Of a stretch of 64,000 bases of DNA, positions 1 to 8,665 are shown piece by piece. The notes below the pieces were generated by a model. That model was not told the DNA's origin. It ran no database searches and was given only the letters and a program-made list of their open reading frames with translations. How positions within the stretch are numbered: position 1 is the first letter of the stretch; each line of letters starts with the position of its first letter. The DNA is from Natronoarchaeum mannanilyticum (GTDB lineage: Archaea > Halobacteriota > Halobacteria > Halobacteriales > Natronoarchaeaceae), in assembly GCF_039522665.1 (NCBI RefSeq), contig NZ_BAAADV010000004.1, positions 1-64,000 on the forward strand, in the 5' to 3' direction. Both the position numbers and the translations under genes were made by a program.

Positions 1-171
1 GCGGGCGATTTCTGGCATGGACACCTAGAAATCACACCGCCTCCTTCTTCAGAGCTTATCTGAACACCGCCTGCAGGCTCAATAAAAAGATATAAAGTTC
101 TTTCAAAGGCCTCAAACGGAGGTTTTATCCTCGTCTATCTTTACGCGACGGTAATAGCATCAGTTCTTGCA

Positions 172-846
172 GTGGTGGCATATACTGCTCTTGGGATTGA
201 ATCTAATCAATTTGGAATTACAGACCTTACACAGTTTACGATTATCGGAATATCAATAATATCTGCATTTGGAATAGTGAGAGTGTTCTCAAACAAACGG
301 AAAGAGTATGGATATTCTGAGCGGGAGGTTGCCTACCATTATCTAGAATCTGCCATATATGAATATGAGAATGGACCAAATTATGAGAAGATACTAACTT
401 ATCTAGGAGATTTTAAGGATTATTGCGGGTCCTCTAACAGGATTGTTCTTCCTCCAGAACGTCAAGAAGAGTTGATGTCATATATAAATCATCTCGAAGA
501 TAGTGGAGAAAAAGAATATAAGAATGCAATTGATTCATCATTTGAGCAAAACTTGCGTATTATAGCTGAAGATGTATTCTATATGCGTAGCAGGGCGTTG
601 ACTCTCCCCGAGCAAGAAGACGAGGAGGAAGACGTTGATGGGCCATCGGCTCCACGAATTTTAATAGAAACTTTACTCGAATCTATAACTCTCAATCGCT
701 TAATGTTTATTTCCGGTATCTCTATTGTTGCGGTTGCAATAATCGGATATCATCTTGGCGGACCTCAAGTCGCAGCTCTTATTCTAATGTCTTTCCCAAT
801 TTTGCAGGCACTCATCTCCTTTTTTGATGAGAACAAGACCGATTAG
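172..846 (+). CDS. hypothetical membrane protein in AT-rich island, N-terminus uncertain
   Basis: Unrecognised protein. Hydrophobic segments lie near residues 22-42 and as a pair near 173-215; a helical acidic domain of about 120 residues sits between them. The GTG at 172 probably is not the true start: the frame is open back to the TGA at 61, and the residues encoded from about 121 form another membrane segment that this GTG cuts in half. No ATG, GTG or TTG lies in frame there, so the 5' end may be frameshifted or damaged. A TATA-like AGATATAAAG (88-97) and a GGAGG (118-122) precede it. Base composition is far more AT-rich than the genes to its right, which suggests transferred DNA. Function unknown. 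Confidence 0.55.
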   Translation: MVAYTALGIESNQFGITDLTQFTIIGISIISAFGIVRVFSNKRKEYGYSEREVAYHYLESAIYEYENGPNYEKILTYLGDFKDYCGSSNRIVLPPERQEELMSYINHLEDSGEKEYKNAIDSSFEQNLRIIAEDVFYMRSRALTLPEQEDEEEDVDGPSAPRILIETLLESITLNRLMFISGISIVAVAIIGYHLGGPQVAALILMSFPILQALISFFDENKTD

Positions 847-942
847 CTGTTCTGTGTTTAATATCCATTTTAGGAAACAATTGTTGCCAAGAGATGTACG
901 GGTGATTTGCCGGGGATGACTAAAATAAACTATGCCTGAACC

Positions 943-1038
943 GTGTTCGGCGAAGTCATGCTTTCCGATGGCGTCGACGAGCTGATCCGCGGCGAGCGGG
1001 AGTTCGAGGCGATGTACGACAGTTCGGTCGAGAACTGA
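943..1038 (+). pseudogene. GC-rich gene stub at the island edge
   Basis: An open frame of 31 codons (GTG 943, internal ATG 958) ends at TGA 1036-1038 and encodes a strongly acidic peptide with typical haloarchaeal codon choice, including MLSDGVDELIRGE. It begins within a few bases of the point where base composition jumps from AT-rich to GC-rich, with a stop just upstream in frame. The simplest reading is the 3' end of a core gene whose 5' part was lost when the AT-rich segment arrived. It could also be a small intact ORF. I do not recognise the parent family. Confidence 0.35.
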
Positions 1039-1078
1039 TCCAACGACTCCGTCCGAAAAAGACCGCAAACAGAACGCT

Positions 1079-2092
1079 TCAGTCCGACTCGAACCCTCGC
1101 GGCTCGTTCCGAATCCCGAGCCGCTCCTCGGCATCCTCGGCCTCGACGACCTCGTCCGGCAGCCGCCCGGCCAGCCGGGCCACCTGCCCGCGAACGTTCA
1201 CGTCCTCGGTGCCGATCACCGCGAAGCCGGCGAAGATCGTCAGGAAGCCGACGATCACCAGCGCCGAGATCCGCTCGCCGAGCAGCGCCCAGCCGCCCAG
1301 CGTCGAGACGACCGGCACCGCGTAGAACACCAGGTTCGCGCGGATCGCGCCGGTGCGGTCGAGCAGGCCGAAGTAGGCGATGTAGGCGATCGCGCCGGCG
1401 AAGATGCCGACGTACGCCAGCGCCAGCACGGCCTCGGTCGTCCAGACGATCGACGCCGCGGACTCGCCGGCGCCCAGGCTGAGCGCGTGGGATAGCGCGG
1501 CGGCCAGGGGCAGCCCCCAGGCGGTGCGGACCGTGCTGGAGATCGTGCTGTCGGCCCAGCGGATCAGGACGCTCCCGAGCGCGCCGGTGACGGCGCCGGC
1601 GAACAGGATCAGCTGGCCGACGCCGCCGTCGGCCAGCATCGCGGGGTCGGGGTTGACGACCAGCCCGACGCCGAGCAGGCCCAGCACCATCCCGGCCGCG
1701 CCGCGGGCCGAGAGGCGCTCGTCGGCCAACAGCGCCGCGGCGAAGACCGGCGTCAGGATCGGGTTCAGGCTGAACACGATCGACGCGACGGCGCTGGTGG
1801 CGTACTGCTGGCCGACGAACAACAAGGAGTTCGTCAGCCCGATGGCGAGCACGCCCGTCGCGAAGATGCCGACGGCGTCGCCGCGGGTTCGCGGAACGAG
1901 GTCCTCGCGGGCGGTCGTCGCCACCGCGTAGGCCGCCAGTGCGACCGCGGCGACGTCGAACCGGAGCGCGACGAACAGCAGCGGCGGGAAGTACGCCAGC
2001 CCGGCCTTCGCGGCGACGAAGGTGCCGCCGAAGAGGACGGCCGTCGCGGCGAACGCGGCGAGGATGCGTCGGTCGGCCACGGCTACGCGCAC
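1079..2092 (-). CDS. EamA/DMT-family transporter
   Basis: Ten-helix permease of the drug/metabolite transporter superfamily, made of two EamA repeats. Residues 8-150 and 160-305 each carry about five hydrophobic helices, and the FGGTFVAAKAGL segment after helix 1 matches the usual first EamA motif. An acidic cytoplasmic tail of about 35 residues follows. The substrate cannot be told from sequence; relatives export amino acids or metabolites. The listed start is GTG 2092, but a GGAGG at about 2093-2098 is better spaced for GTG 2080 (MADRRILAAF). It is divergent from a winged-helix regulator, and a palindrome covers its TATA region, so local regulation is likely. Confidence 0.85.
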   Translation of the reverse strand: MRVAVADRRILAAFAATAVLFGGTFVAAKAGLAYFPPLLFVALRFDVAAVALAAYAVATTAREDLVPRTRGDAVGIFATGVLAIGLTNSLLFVGQQYATSAVASIVFSLNPILTPVFAAALLADERLSARGAAGMVLGLLGVGLVVNPDPAMLADGGVGQLILFAGAVTGALGSVLIRWADSTISSTVRTAWGLPLAAALSHALSLGAGESAASIVWTTEAVLALAYVGIFAGAIAYIAYFGLLDRTGAIRANLVFYAVPVVSTLGGWALLGERISALVIVGFLTIFAGFAVIGTEDVNVRGQVARLAGRLPDEVVEAEDAEERLGIRNEPRGFESD

Positions 2093-2203
2093 CTCCTCGC
2101 GAACGAGGCGCCGGACGATCGGATCGACGACGCGGGCGTCGCGCGATCGAACGTCGGCGCACTGAGCGTACGAATCATCTTACTATACCGTAGGAGTGCG
2201 GGG

Positions 2204-2212
2204 CTTATAGTT
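2204..2212 (-). promoter_or_regulatory. TATA box of the EamA gene
   Basis: On the minus strand this reads AAACTATAAG, the best TATA-like element upstream of the transporter. It would start transcription near 2180 and leave a leader of about 90 nt, consistent with the Shine-Dalgarno-like GGAGG before the gene. It lies inside the left arm of the palindrome at 2207-2227. Confidence 0.5.
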
Positions 2213-2227
2213 TCGTTCAGAAACTAT
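2207..2227. promoter_or_regulatory. palindromic operator candidate between eamA-type gene and regulator
   Basis: ATAGTTTC-GTTCA-GAAACTAT is a perfect 8+8 inverted repeat with a 5-nt spacer. It overlaps the minus-strand TATA box of the EamA gene and lies about 75 nt upstream of the regulator's own TATA. A two-fold symmetric AT-rich site in a GC-rich divergent promoter region is what a dimeric winged-helix protein would bind. Confidence 0.55.
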
Positions 2228-2297
2228 TTCACGGTAAGAAATTGCCGGTCGGCGTGTCGCCGCTGCAGGGGCTGCAAGCGTTTCAGGGTGCGAAAGC

Positions 2298-2304
2298 TGT
2301 ATAT
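2298..2304 (+). promoter_or_regulatory. TATA box of the winged-helix regulator
   Basis: TGTATAT lies about 25 nt upstream of ATG 2327. This is the spacing of haloarchaeal leaderless transcripts and is the reason for choosing ATG 2327 over the upstream GTG 2288. Confidence 0.55.
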
Positions 2305-2326
2305 CCCGACGCGCGCCAGATCCGGT

Positions 2327-3121
2327 ATGGAATCCGCGCTGGAGGAGATCGAGTTCCTCGCGCTGTCCTCGAACCGCGTCGACGTGCTCGGACTCCTCGC
2401 GGACGGCCGCAAGACGCGGACCGAGCTCGCGGAGGCCACCGGCGCCTCGCAGGCGACGCTCGGCCGGATCCTCGGCGACTTCGAGGAGCGCTCGTGGGTC
2501 CGCCGCGAGGACGGCGAGTACGTCGCGACGGCGACCGGGCGGCTCGTCGCGAAGGGCTTCACCGATCTGCTGGAGATCCTCGAAACCGAGGGCGAACTTC
2601 GCGAGATCGTCCGGTATCTCCCGACTCACGCGATGGACTTCGACCTGCGCCACCTCGCCGACGCCACCATCACGGTGCCGAGCCAGACGCGGCCGAACGC
2701 GCCGGTCCAGCGGCTGCTCGACCTCGAACGATCGGCCGAGGAGGTGCGGGCCTTCTCCCACGCGTTCAACGAGCAGAGCCTCTCGGTGATCGAGGAGCGC
2801 ACGACCGCCGGCGAGCTAACCTTCCGGGCCGTGCTCTCGGAGAGCGCCGTCGCTGCGGTCGCGGACGATCCGACGCTGCGCGACCGGCTCCGTTCGCTGC
2901 TGGACGCCGACAGCGCCGCAGTGCGGGTCCGCGAGGAGGGGATCCCGCTCGCCGCGACGATCGCCGACGACGTCGTCCACCTGCTGTTGCGCGACGAGAA
3001 CGGCGTCCTCCGGGCGTCGGTCGACACCGACGACGACGCCGTCCGTTCGTGGGCCCACGACACGATGGACCACTACTGGCGGACGGCGACGCCGCTCGAC
3101 GCCGAGGAGTTCGCGGAGTAA
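2327..3121 (+). CDS. winged-helix transcriptional regulator (FilR1/DUF1724-like middle domain)
   Basis: DNA-binding regulator of about 264 residues. An N-terminal winged helix (about residues 8-75) contains the helix-turn-helix RTELAEATGASQATLGRIL followed by a wing; the remaining residues form the sensor-type domain common in haloarchaeal regulators related to methanogen FilR1, probably for small-molecule sensing. It is divergently transcribed from the EamA transporter with a palindrome between them, so the transporter is its probable target. The ATG is chosen because a TATA box lies about 25 nt upstream. Confidence 0.75.
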   Translation: MESALEEIEFLALSSNRVDVLGLLADGRKTRTELAEATGASQATLGRILGDFEERSWVRREDGEYVATATGRLVAKGFTDLLEILETEGELREIVRYLPTHAMDFDLRHLADATITVPSQTRPNAPVQRLLDLERSAEEVRAFSHAFNEQSLSVIEERTTAGELTFRAVLSESAVAAVADDPTLRDRLRSLLDADSAAVRVREEGIPLAATIADDVVHLLLRDENGVLRASVDTDDDAVRSWAHDTMDHYWRTATPLDAEEFAE

Positions 3122-3158
3122 GCTGCCACATCGCGTCCGATCAGTGTCCTTTCGCCGC

Positions 3159-4253
3159 TCAGCCGTGGTCGCGCTCGGGGAACTTCCGCGCGCCGGCGGG
3201 CTCGGACGTGGTGTCCGAGGCCAGTGTCACTTCCTGATAGAGGTGCTCAAGCCGGTCGAGCGTGTGCGAGATGGCGTACTCCTGAACGGCCTCTCGCGTC
3301 TCGCGCTCCTCGACCAGGCAGGCCTCGACGGCCTCGGCCATGGCGTCGAGGTCGCCGTACTCGTAGCGGACGCCGTTCTCGGCCTCGATCGTCGAGCTGA
3401 ACGGTGCAACGTCGGGAGCCGCGACGGGTGTGCCGCAGGCGTTGGCCTCCAGCGTCGAGAGCCCGAGCGTGTCGGCCGTCGACGCGGTGACGAAGGCGTC
3501 GAGCGACGAGTAAAACGTCGGGAGGTCCTCCCGCGGCAGGAAGTCCCTGAACTCGACGTTGTCGGGCGCCCGGCGTTCGAGCGTCGATCGACAGGGCCCC
3601 TCGCCGACGATGACGAACGTCCGATCGGAGAGTCGCTCCGCGAGGTCGACGATTTCGTCGACGTTCTTCTCGCCGCTGAGCCGGCCGCTGTAGCCGACGA
3701 CCGTCTGGTCGGGGTACCAGTCCTCGTCGGTCGGCTCGAAGAAGTCGAGATCGATGCCGACGGGCAACTGGACGTGATCGACGTCCCGGTCGATGCGCTC
3801 GGTCGAGGCCGTCACCGCGTCGAAACTCCCCAGAAGCGAGTTCTCCCAGGGGACGTACGCCGACGCCAGCGCCGAGCCGAGCAGTTCGGACTTGACGCTC
3901 TGGGGGAAGTACTCCTCGATCGGCGTGTGGTGGGTGTACACTGAGGGGATATCGTGCTTCCAGGCGTACAGCCGGCCGAGGATGCCGACCGGCGCCGGCC
4001 CGTGGCAGTGGACGACGTCCAGGTCGGGGAGCTTCGCGGTGCGCACGAACAGGGGGATCCGGTAGCCGCTGTAGAAGGGATTCGGGATCGACGGGACCGC
4101 GATCTCTCGGTCGCCCGGGTCGTAGTCGCCGTCGGGGTAGACGACGTACACCTCGTGGCCGTCGCGCTCCAACTTCTCGCGCCAGTGCTTGATCGTGTAG
4201 GTCACCCCGTCGATCTCGGGGAAGTAGCTGTCCGTGAAGAACCCGATTTTCAT
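3159..4253 (-). CDS. GT4-family glycosyltransferase
   Basis: Retaining glycosyltransferase with a GT-B fold, predicted to transfer a sugar from a nucleotide or lipid donor to a cell-surface glycan. The N-terminal domain opens with MKIGFFTDSYFPEIDGV, typical of GT4; the C-terminal Rossmann domain carries VGYSGRLSGEKNVDE and the donor-site motif DTLGLSTLEANACGTPVAA near residues 265-285. No membrane helix is visible. It starts 1 nt after the stop of the next upstream GT4 gene, so the two are almost certainly co-transcribed. Acceptor and donor are unknown. Confidence 0.87.
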   Translation of the reverse strand: MKIGFFTDSYFPEIDGVTYTIKHWREKLERDGHEVYVVYPDGDYDPGDREIAVPSIPNPFYSGYRIPLFVRTAKLPDLDVVHCHGPAPVGILGRLYAWKHDIPSVYTHHTPIEEYFPQSVKSELLGSALASAYVPWENSLLGSFDAVTASTERIDRDVDHVQLPVGIDLDFFEPTDEDWYPDQTVVGYSGRLSGEKNVDEIVDLAERLSDRTFVIVGEGPCRSTLERRAPDNVEFRDFLPREDLPTFYSSLDAFVTASTADTLGLSTLEANACGTPVAAPDVAPFSSTIEAENGVRYEYGDLDAMAEAVEACLVEERETREAVQEYAISHTLDRLEHLYQEVTLASDTTSEPAGARKFPERDHG

Positions 4254-4254
4254 G

Positions 4255-5226
4255 TCAGATCACCTCCTCGTACAGATCCCGCAACTGCTCGGCGGTGTTC
4301 GAGAGCGCGAACCGTTCGCTCGTGGCGGCGGCGTTCTCACCGAGTTGGTGTCGTAGCTCTGGTGTTTTCAATCTATCTAACTGGGACCGAAAGTCGCCCT
4401 CGGACTTCAGGCAGTCGTGACCGTCGTCGAGCCATTCGAACGTGTCGATGTCCCGAACGACGACCGGCTTGCCGGCGCTCATCGCCTCCAGCAGCGCGAT
4501 CCCCTCGTTTTCCTCGTGGGTCGGGAAGAAGAACACGTCGCCGGCCGCGAACGCGCCCCGGATGTCGTCGATAAAGCCCGTGAAGGTGCAGTTGTCCGGC
4601 GATTCCTGGATCAGTCGCTTCGTCTCGCGGCCCTTCAACGAGAGGTCGAGCGGCCCGAACCACGCGAAGTCGAGTTCGGGCATCTCGCGGGCCGTCTCGA
4701 CGAACGTCTCCAGCCCTTTGCGCTTGATGACGTGGCCGACCTGGAACACGGTCGGCTCCGAGAGATCGTATCGCTCGCGGTACTCGTCTTCGAGCGCCTC
4801 GAACCCTTCCAGCTTCTCGCGGTCGACGCCGTTCGAGATCACGGTCGTCGGCGTGTCGGTGTACGACCGCAGCAAGTTCTGGTTGTACTCGGAGGGGCAG
4901 ATCAGCCGGTCGCCCAGCGCGTACGCCGCCCGTAGATACGGTCGGAGCGGTTTGGCCAGCGCGTTCGTAAAGCGGAAGCTATCCCCGAAGTCCTCGGCAG
5001 TGACGTGGGTGTGGATCACGACCGGCGTCCCGCGGCGCTTGGCGCGGGCGGCGTGAGCCACCGACCGCGGCCCCATCAGGTTGAGGTGGAGCACGTCGGC
5101 CGACGGCGTCGGCTCGACGGTGTACTCGATGCCCTCCCGATCGAGCATCTTCCGCTGGTGGCGGACGGACTCGGCGATCCCGCCGGTGACGGAGTCGGAG
5201 AACTCGAAGTAGTGGCTGACCTTCAT
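4255..5226 (-). CDS. GT4-family glycosyltransferase
   Basis: Second GT-B glycosyltransferase of the cluster, 323 residues. The N-terminal half includes a GGIAESVRHQ segment and VVIHTHVTAEDFGDSF; the C-terminal half has VFQVGHVIKRKGLETFVE and the donor-binding EENEGIALLEAMSAGKPVV. It lies between the AlkP-fold gene upstream and the other GT4 gene downstream, all on the minus strand with very short gaps, which indicates one operon for building a surface glycan. The sugar specificity cannot be predicted. Confidence 0.87.
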   Translation of the reverse strand: MKVSHYFEFSDSVTGGIAESVRHQRKMLDREGIEYTVEPTPSADVLHLNLMGPRSVAHAARAKRRGTPVVIHTHVTAEDFGDSFRFTNALAKPLRPYLRAAYALGDRLICPSEYNQNLLRSYTDTPTTVISNGVDREKLEGFEALEDEYRERYDLSEPTVFQVGHVIKRKGLETFVETAREMPELDFAWFGPLDLSLKGRETKRLIQESPDNCTFTGFIDDIRGAFAAGDVFFFPTHEENEGIALLEAMSAGKPVVVRDIDTFEWLDDGHDCLKSEGDFRSQLDRLKTPELRHQLGENAAATSERFALSNTAEQLRDLYEEVI

Positions 5227-5275
5227 GGCGTCTCTCCGTGGAGTTCGCGCTCGTGCCGACGCGGCGTCGACGACG

Positions 5276-6145
5276 CTACTGGTCGAGTTCCAGCCACGGG
5301 ACCTCCATCAGCGCCGGGATGTGCGTCTCGACGTGGTGTTCCCAGACGCCCTCCTCGCCGAACGCCTCGCCGTGGTCGGCGGTGACCACGACGTCGCCGT
5401 CGAGCTGCTCGACGAGCTCCTCGACTTCCTCCAGCGCGATCCGGAGGTTCTCCTCGTAGTAGCTCATCGCGGTCGCGCGGGTGCCGTCCCGGAGCAGGCT
5501 GACCGGATCGAGCTCCAGCCAGAGCCCCGCCTTCATCGCGAACTGGCTCTCCTCGAGGACGCTCTCGACTTTCGGTCTGACGGTGTTGCCGATCGACGAT
5601 AGGACGCCGCCGTCGCTGCCCGCATCCTCCTTCTCTTCCTCCTCTCCCTGCCGTTTGATCCCCTTGCGGATCTGCTTGAGTTTCTGGCCCTTGCCGCGCG
5701 TGAGATACGGCGCGTGGGGCTGCATGAAGTGGATCACCGTCCGCTCGGCGTCCTCGACGGCGTCCCGGTTCTGCTCGAACGCCTCGGTCATGCTTTCCGG
5801 GGGTACCGTGCCGAGATCGTCGTCCCAGCCGGTCTTCCAGACGTCGAACACGTTCGAGATGTGGTCCGACGCCGTCCACTCGTAGTCGCAGGAGGCGCCC
5901 CACTTGAGTTCGTTCAGCGGGATGCCGAGATCGTTGATAAAGGGGTTCGAGGAGAAATAGGCGATGTCGTGGTCGCCGTCGAGGGTGCGGTAGGCCCACT
6001 CGGGCGTCGAGGAGCCCTTGCTCCAGCGCTTCTCGAGCGAACCGTCCAGGTAGTCGTCGTAGACGTCGCTGAACACGTCGTACCGGGCGGCGTCGAGTAC
6101 AATGCAGTAGTCCCACTCTGACTCGAGGAAGCGCTGGTCCTGCAT
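5276..6145 (-). CDS. alkaline-phosphatase/sulfatase-fold protein
   Basis: 289-residue protein of the alkaline phosphatase superfamily. The metal-binding N-terminal motif CIVLDAARYD (about residues 14-23) and the C-terminal VVVTADHGEAFGE (about 252-264) are both present, as in sulfatases and phosphoglycerol transferases. There is no sulfatase C-x-P-x-R signature, so formylglycine chemistry is unlikely. No signal peptide is evident. It is first in the minus-strand run leading into the two GT4 genes; a role in modifying or transferring phospho- or sulfo-groups on glycans is inferred. A TATA-like TCTATATGC lies about 27 nt upstream (around 6170). Confidence 0.75.
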   Translation of the reverse strand: MQDQRFLESEWDYCIVLDAARYDVFSDVYDDYLDGSLEKRWSKGSSTPEWAYRTLDGDHDIAYFSSNPFINDLGIPLNELKWGASCDYEWTASDHISNVFDVWKTGWDDDLGTVPPESMTEAFEQNRDAVEDAERTVIHFMQPHAPYLTRGKGQKLKQIRKGIKRQGEEEEKEDAGSDGGVLSSIGNTVRPKVESVLEESQFAMKAGLWLELDPVSLLRDGTRATAMSYYEENLRIALEEVEELVEQLDGDVVVTADHGEAFGEEGVWEHHVETHIPALMEVPWLELDQ

Positions 6146-6343
6146 CAGTCGTCGGAAGATTCGATCGGAGGTCTATATGCTTTCCGATACGATCGGGCTC
6201 GTCACGCGTCGAGCACGGCATTCTCGGGAGCACCCGAACGCGCCGAACTCCCCCGGAAAGCACAACGCCTATTGGTCAAACATCGGAATGACTGGTATGG
6301 ACAGCCGCGTTTCGAATCGACCGACGTGGAGGCGGAGGGTACC

Positions 6344-7798
6344 GTGACGCGAGACGACGCGTCGCCCTCCGGCTCCGACGGCTCCCCGATGGACAGCGTG
6401 CAGACGGCCCTCGATCGCGGCCGGAAAGCGATCGCAAGCGGACGAGCGCACCTTTCTCGCAACCGACTTCGCGTCGCGTTCGTAGTCGTCCTTCTGCTGT
6501 GTGCCGGCGTGCTCGCCTACGGCGCCGCGAACGCGACGACGACCGCGAACGCCGAGGCCGTCCCCGAGGCGCCCGAGACGGAGAACCACACCGTCGTCAC
6601 CGAGTCGGGACGATACGGGACGATCACGGCGTTCGAACCGAACGGCAGCCTCCAGTACTACAACAACAGCCACACGAAGTACTTCGACGTCGACCCCGTC
6701 GAGGGCGAGTCGATGACCGTCGAGTACGCCGCGACGGACACGATCCACACGTCGGGGCCGAACTGCCGGTCGCCGCCCTGCGCGCGGAACATCCTCGAAC
6801 GGGCGAACCTCTCGACCGGCGAGACCGAAGTGATCTACGAGCGGATGGATCACCGGGAGACTGCGGCCGAGTGGCACGACGTCGACCGGATCAACGAGAC
6901 CCACGTCGTCGTCGCCGACATGGTCGCCGACCAGATCTTCGTCGTCAACACGGAGACTGAAATCATCACCTGGATGTGGGACGCCCAGAGCGAGTTCCCG
7001 CTCGACGAGGGCGGCGCCTACCCCGGCGACTGGGCACACCTCAACGACGTCGAGGTGCTCCCCGACGGCCGGATCATGGCGAGCCTGCGCAACCAGGATC
7101 AGGTCGTGTTCATCAACCGCTCGACCGGCCTCCAGGAGGACTGGACGCTCGGCGCCGAAGACGAGTACGACGTCCAGTACGAGCAGCACAACCCCGACTA
7201 CATTCCCGAGGAACGCGGCGGGCCCGCCGTCGTCGTCGCCGACTCCGAGAACGGCCGCGTCCAGGAGTTCCAGCGCGAGGACGGCGAGTGGGTGCGCACC
7301 TGGCAGTGGGCCGACGAGCAGATGCAGTGGCCCCGCGACGCCGATCGGCTCCCCAACGGCAACACGCTGATCGCCGACTCCAACGGCAAGCGCGTCGTCG
7401 AGGTCGCTCCCGACGGCGACATCGTCTGGGAAGTCCCGATGTCGCTGCCCTACGACGTCGAACGGCTGGAGACCGGCGACGAGAGCGCCGGCGGCCACAG
7501 CGCCCAAGAGTTGGGCCTGGAGTCCCAGACCGTCGAGGAAAGCGAGGAGAGCGGCGGCGGGACGTTCGGCTTCGATCCCTTCGATCGCGTCGAGTCGACG
7601 GTCGCGGGGCTGGTCCCCCACCGGATCCACAACGGGATCGTCTACATCTCCCCGGTGTGGATGGGCGACACCGAGTTCGGCGCAGCGTTCGTCGCGATCC
7701 TGGCGGCGTTGAGCTGGATCGGCCTCGAATCGCGGTGGAAGCTCCGGGACGCCGGCGTCGGGTTCCGATCGCCGGTCACCCGCCGCGGCGGTAGCTGA
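6344..7798 (+). CDS. arylsulfotransferase (ASST)-like membrane-anchored protein
   Basis: Beta-propeller protein resembling the arylsulfotransferase family, with one membrane anchor near the N-terminus (LRVAFVVVLLLCAGVLAYG), an extracellular propeller, and a hydrophobic segment near the C-terminus (AAFVAILAALSWIGL). Propeller blades show WAHLNDVEVLPDGRIMASL and DADRLPNGNTLIADSNG, typical of the family. The start is uncertain: the frame opens with TTG 6272, but GTG 6344 has a GGAGGG 4 nt upstream, and ATG 6389 (MDSVQTAL) is also possible. With two sulfatase-fold proteins and glycosyltransferases around it, sulfation of surface glycans is a reasonable inference. Substrate unknown. Confidence 0.72.
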   Translation: MTRDDASPSGSDGSPMDSVQTALDRGRKAIASGRAHLSRNRLRVAFVVVLLLCAGVLAYGAANATTTANAEAVPEAPETENHTVVTESGRYGTITAFEPNGSLQYYNNSHTKYFDVDPVEGESMTVEYAATDTIHTSGPNCRSPPCARNILERANLSTGETEVIYERMDHRETAAEWHDVDRINETHVVVADMVADQIFVVNTETEIITWMWDAQSEFPLDEGGAYPGDWAHLNDVEVLPDGRIMASLRNQDQVVFINRSTGLQEDWTLGAEDEYDVQYEQHNPDYIPEERGGPAVVVADSENGRVQEFQREDGEWVRTWQWADEQMQWPRDADRLPNGNTLIADSNGKRVVEVAPDGDIVWEVPMSLPYDVERLETGDESAGGHSAQELGLESQTVEESEESGGGTFGFDPFDRVESTVAGLVPHRIHNGIVYISPVWMGDTEFGAAFVAILAALSWIGLESRWKLRDAGVGFRSPVTRRGGS

Positions 7799-7806
7799 TC
7801 GGGACG

Positions 7807-7815
7807 TTTCTTTTT
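7807..7815 (+). terminator. T-rich terminator after the ASST-like gene
   Basis: TTTCTTTTT begins 8 nt after the stop codon at 7798. Archaeal terminators are T-tracts without a required hairpin, and this is the only T-run in the region. Confidence 0.45.
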
Positions 7816-7830
7816 CGCGCCTCTTGCCGC

Positions 7831-8042
7831 CTGACGCCGGCGCGCAAGCGACGACGCCGGCGTGCAAGCGACGACGCCGAGGCACAGGAGCCGACTCCGC
7901 TGGAGCAGCGTCGATGCCGACGTATCAGCGTCGACGCCGTCGCGTCAACATCGAAGCCGAGGCGTCGGCGTCGATGCCGAGAACTGATCACGGTAGCGTC
8001 GACGCCGAGTACAGGCACAGCGTCGACGTCGGGTCGCCGCGT
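7831..8042. repeat. degenerate tandem repeats rich in GTCGACGCCGA
   Basis: Two 20-bp units CGYGCAAGCGACGACGCCGR lie in tandem at 7841-7880, with a partial third before them. Further copies of a GTCGAYGCCGA core appear near 7908, 7930, 7970, 8000 and 8021. All frames that cross it are Arg-rich or show no family signature, so I read it as non-coding. It fills the convergent gap between the ASST-like gene and dedA. Confidence 0.5.
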
Positions 8043-8054
8043 CGAGGCGACGCC

Positions 8055-8579
8055 CTAGAACAGCAGCACGTGATCGAACGCGAGGAACAGTCCCGCGAGG
8101 ATCGACTGGAACGACAGCGACCCGACCGCCGAGAGCGCGACGAACGTCCGGCCGTCCATCTCCGAGAGCCCCGCCGGGATCGTCAGCAGGCCGCGGATCA
8201 TCAGCATCGAGTTGCTCACCGGCACGGCGATCGCCCCCCAGCGCTCGAACCAGCCGTCGAGCGTGTCGAGCCGGTCCTCGGAGACGCGGAACCAGCGCTT
8301 CTGGAGCAGGTACTCGCGACCGCCCCGCCGGAGCAGCCGGAAGAGCACGTACTGGCCGATCGTCGTCCCGACGACCGCGATGATCACGACGGCCACGACC
8401 GTCGTCGGATCGGCGCCCATCACCAGCAAGGCGCCGGGGACGACGAGTTCGCTCGGCATGAACCGCAGCATCATCGCGCCTTCGAGGATACAGATGCCGA
8501 AGAGGACGAGCAGCCCGAGCTCCGAGCTGAGCCAGTTCTCGACCCACCCGGGGAAGTGCTCGGTCTGTGCGAGCAGCAT
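8055..8579 (-). CDS. DedA-family membrane protein
   Basis: 174-residue polytopic protein of the DedA/SNARE-associated family. It shows the family motif FMPSELVVPGALL near residues 40-52 and the second signature SMLMIRGLLTIPAGLSEM near 123-140, which contains the Arg essential in DedA proteins. Four to five hydrophobic segments are visible. Family members are implicated in polyprenyl-phosphate and phospholipid recycling across the membrane, which would suit the glycan genes around it. Confidence 0.85.
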   Translation of the reverse strand: MLLAQTEHFPGWVENWLSSELGLLVLFGICILEGAMMLRFMPSELVVPGALLVMGADPTTVVAVVIIAVVGTTIGQYVLFRLLRRGGREYLLQKRWFRVSEDRLDTLDGWFERWGAIAVPVSNSMLMIRGLLTIPAGLSEMDGRTFVALSAVGSLSFQSILAGLFLAFDHVLLF

Positions 8580-8665
8580 TGGCGAGTCGCTAATTCGCTG
8601 TCGAAGTTAAGGGTTGCTTGTTGCGGATTCAAGCGATCGGGCGACGATCCGCGGCCGCCCCCGGT

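Noticed and set aside
930-2162. 410-codon open frame on the minus strand
   Set aside because: Arg-rich product lying over the EamA gene in another frame; no family signature and composition opposite to haloarchaeal proteins.
7831-8042. CRISPR-like repeats
   Set aside because: Units are degenerate and adjacent, without regular unique spacers of 30-40 bp, and no cas gene is present.
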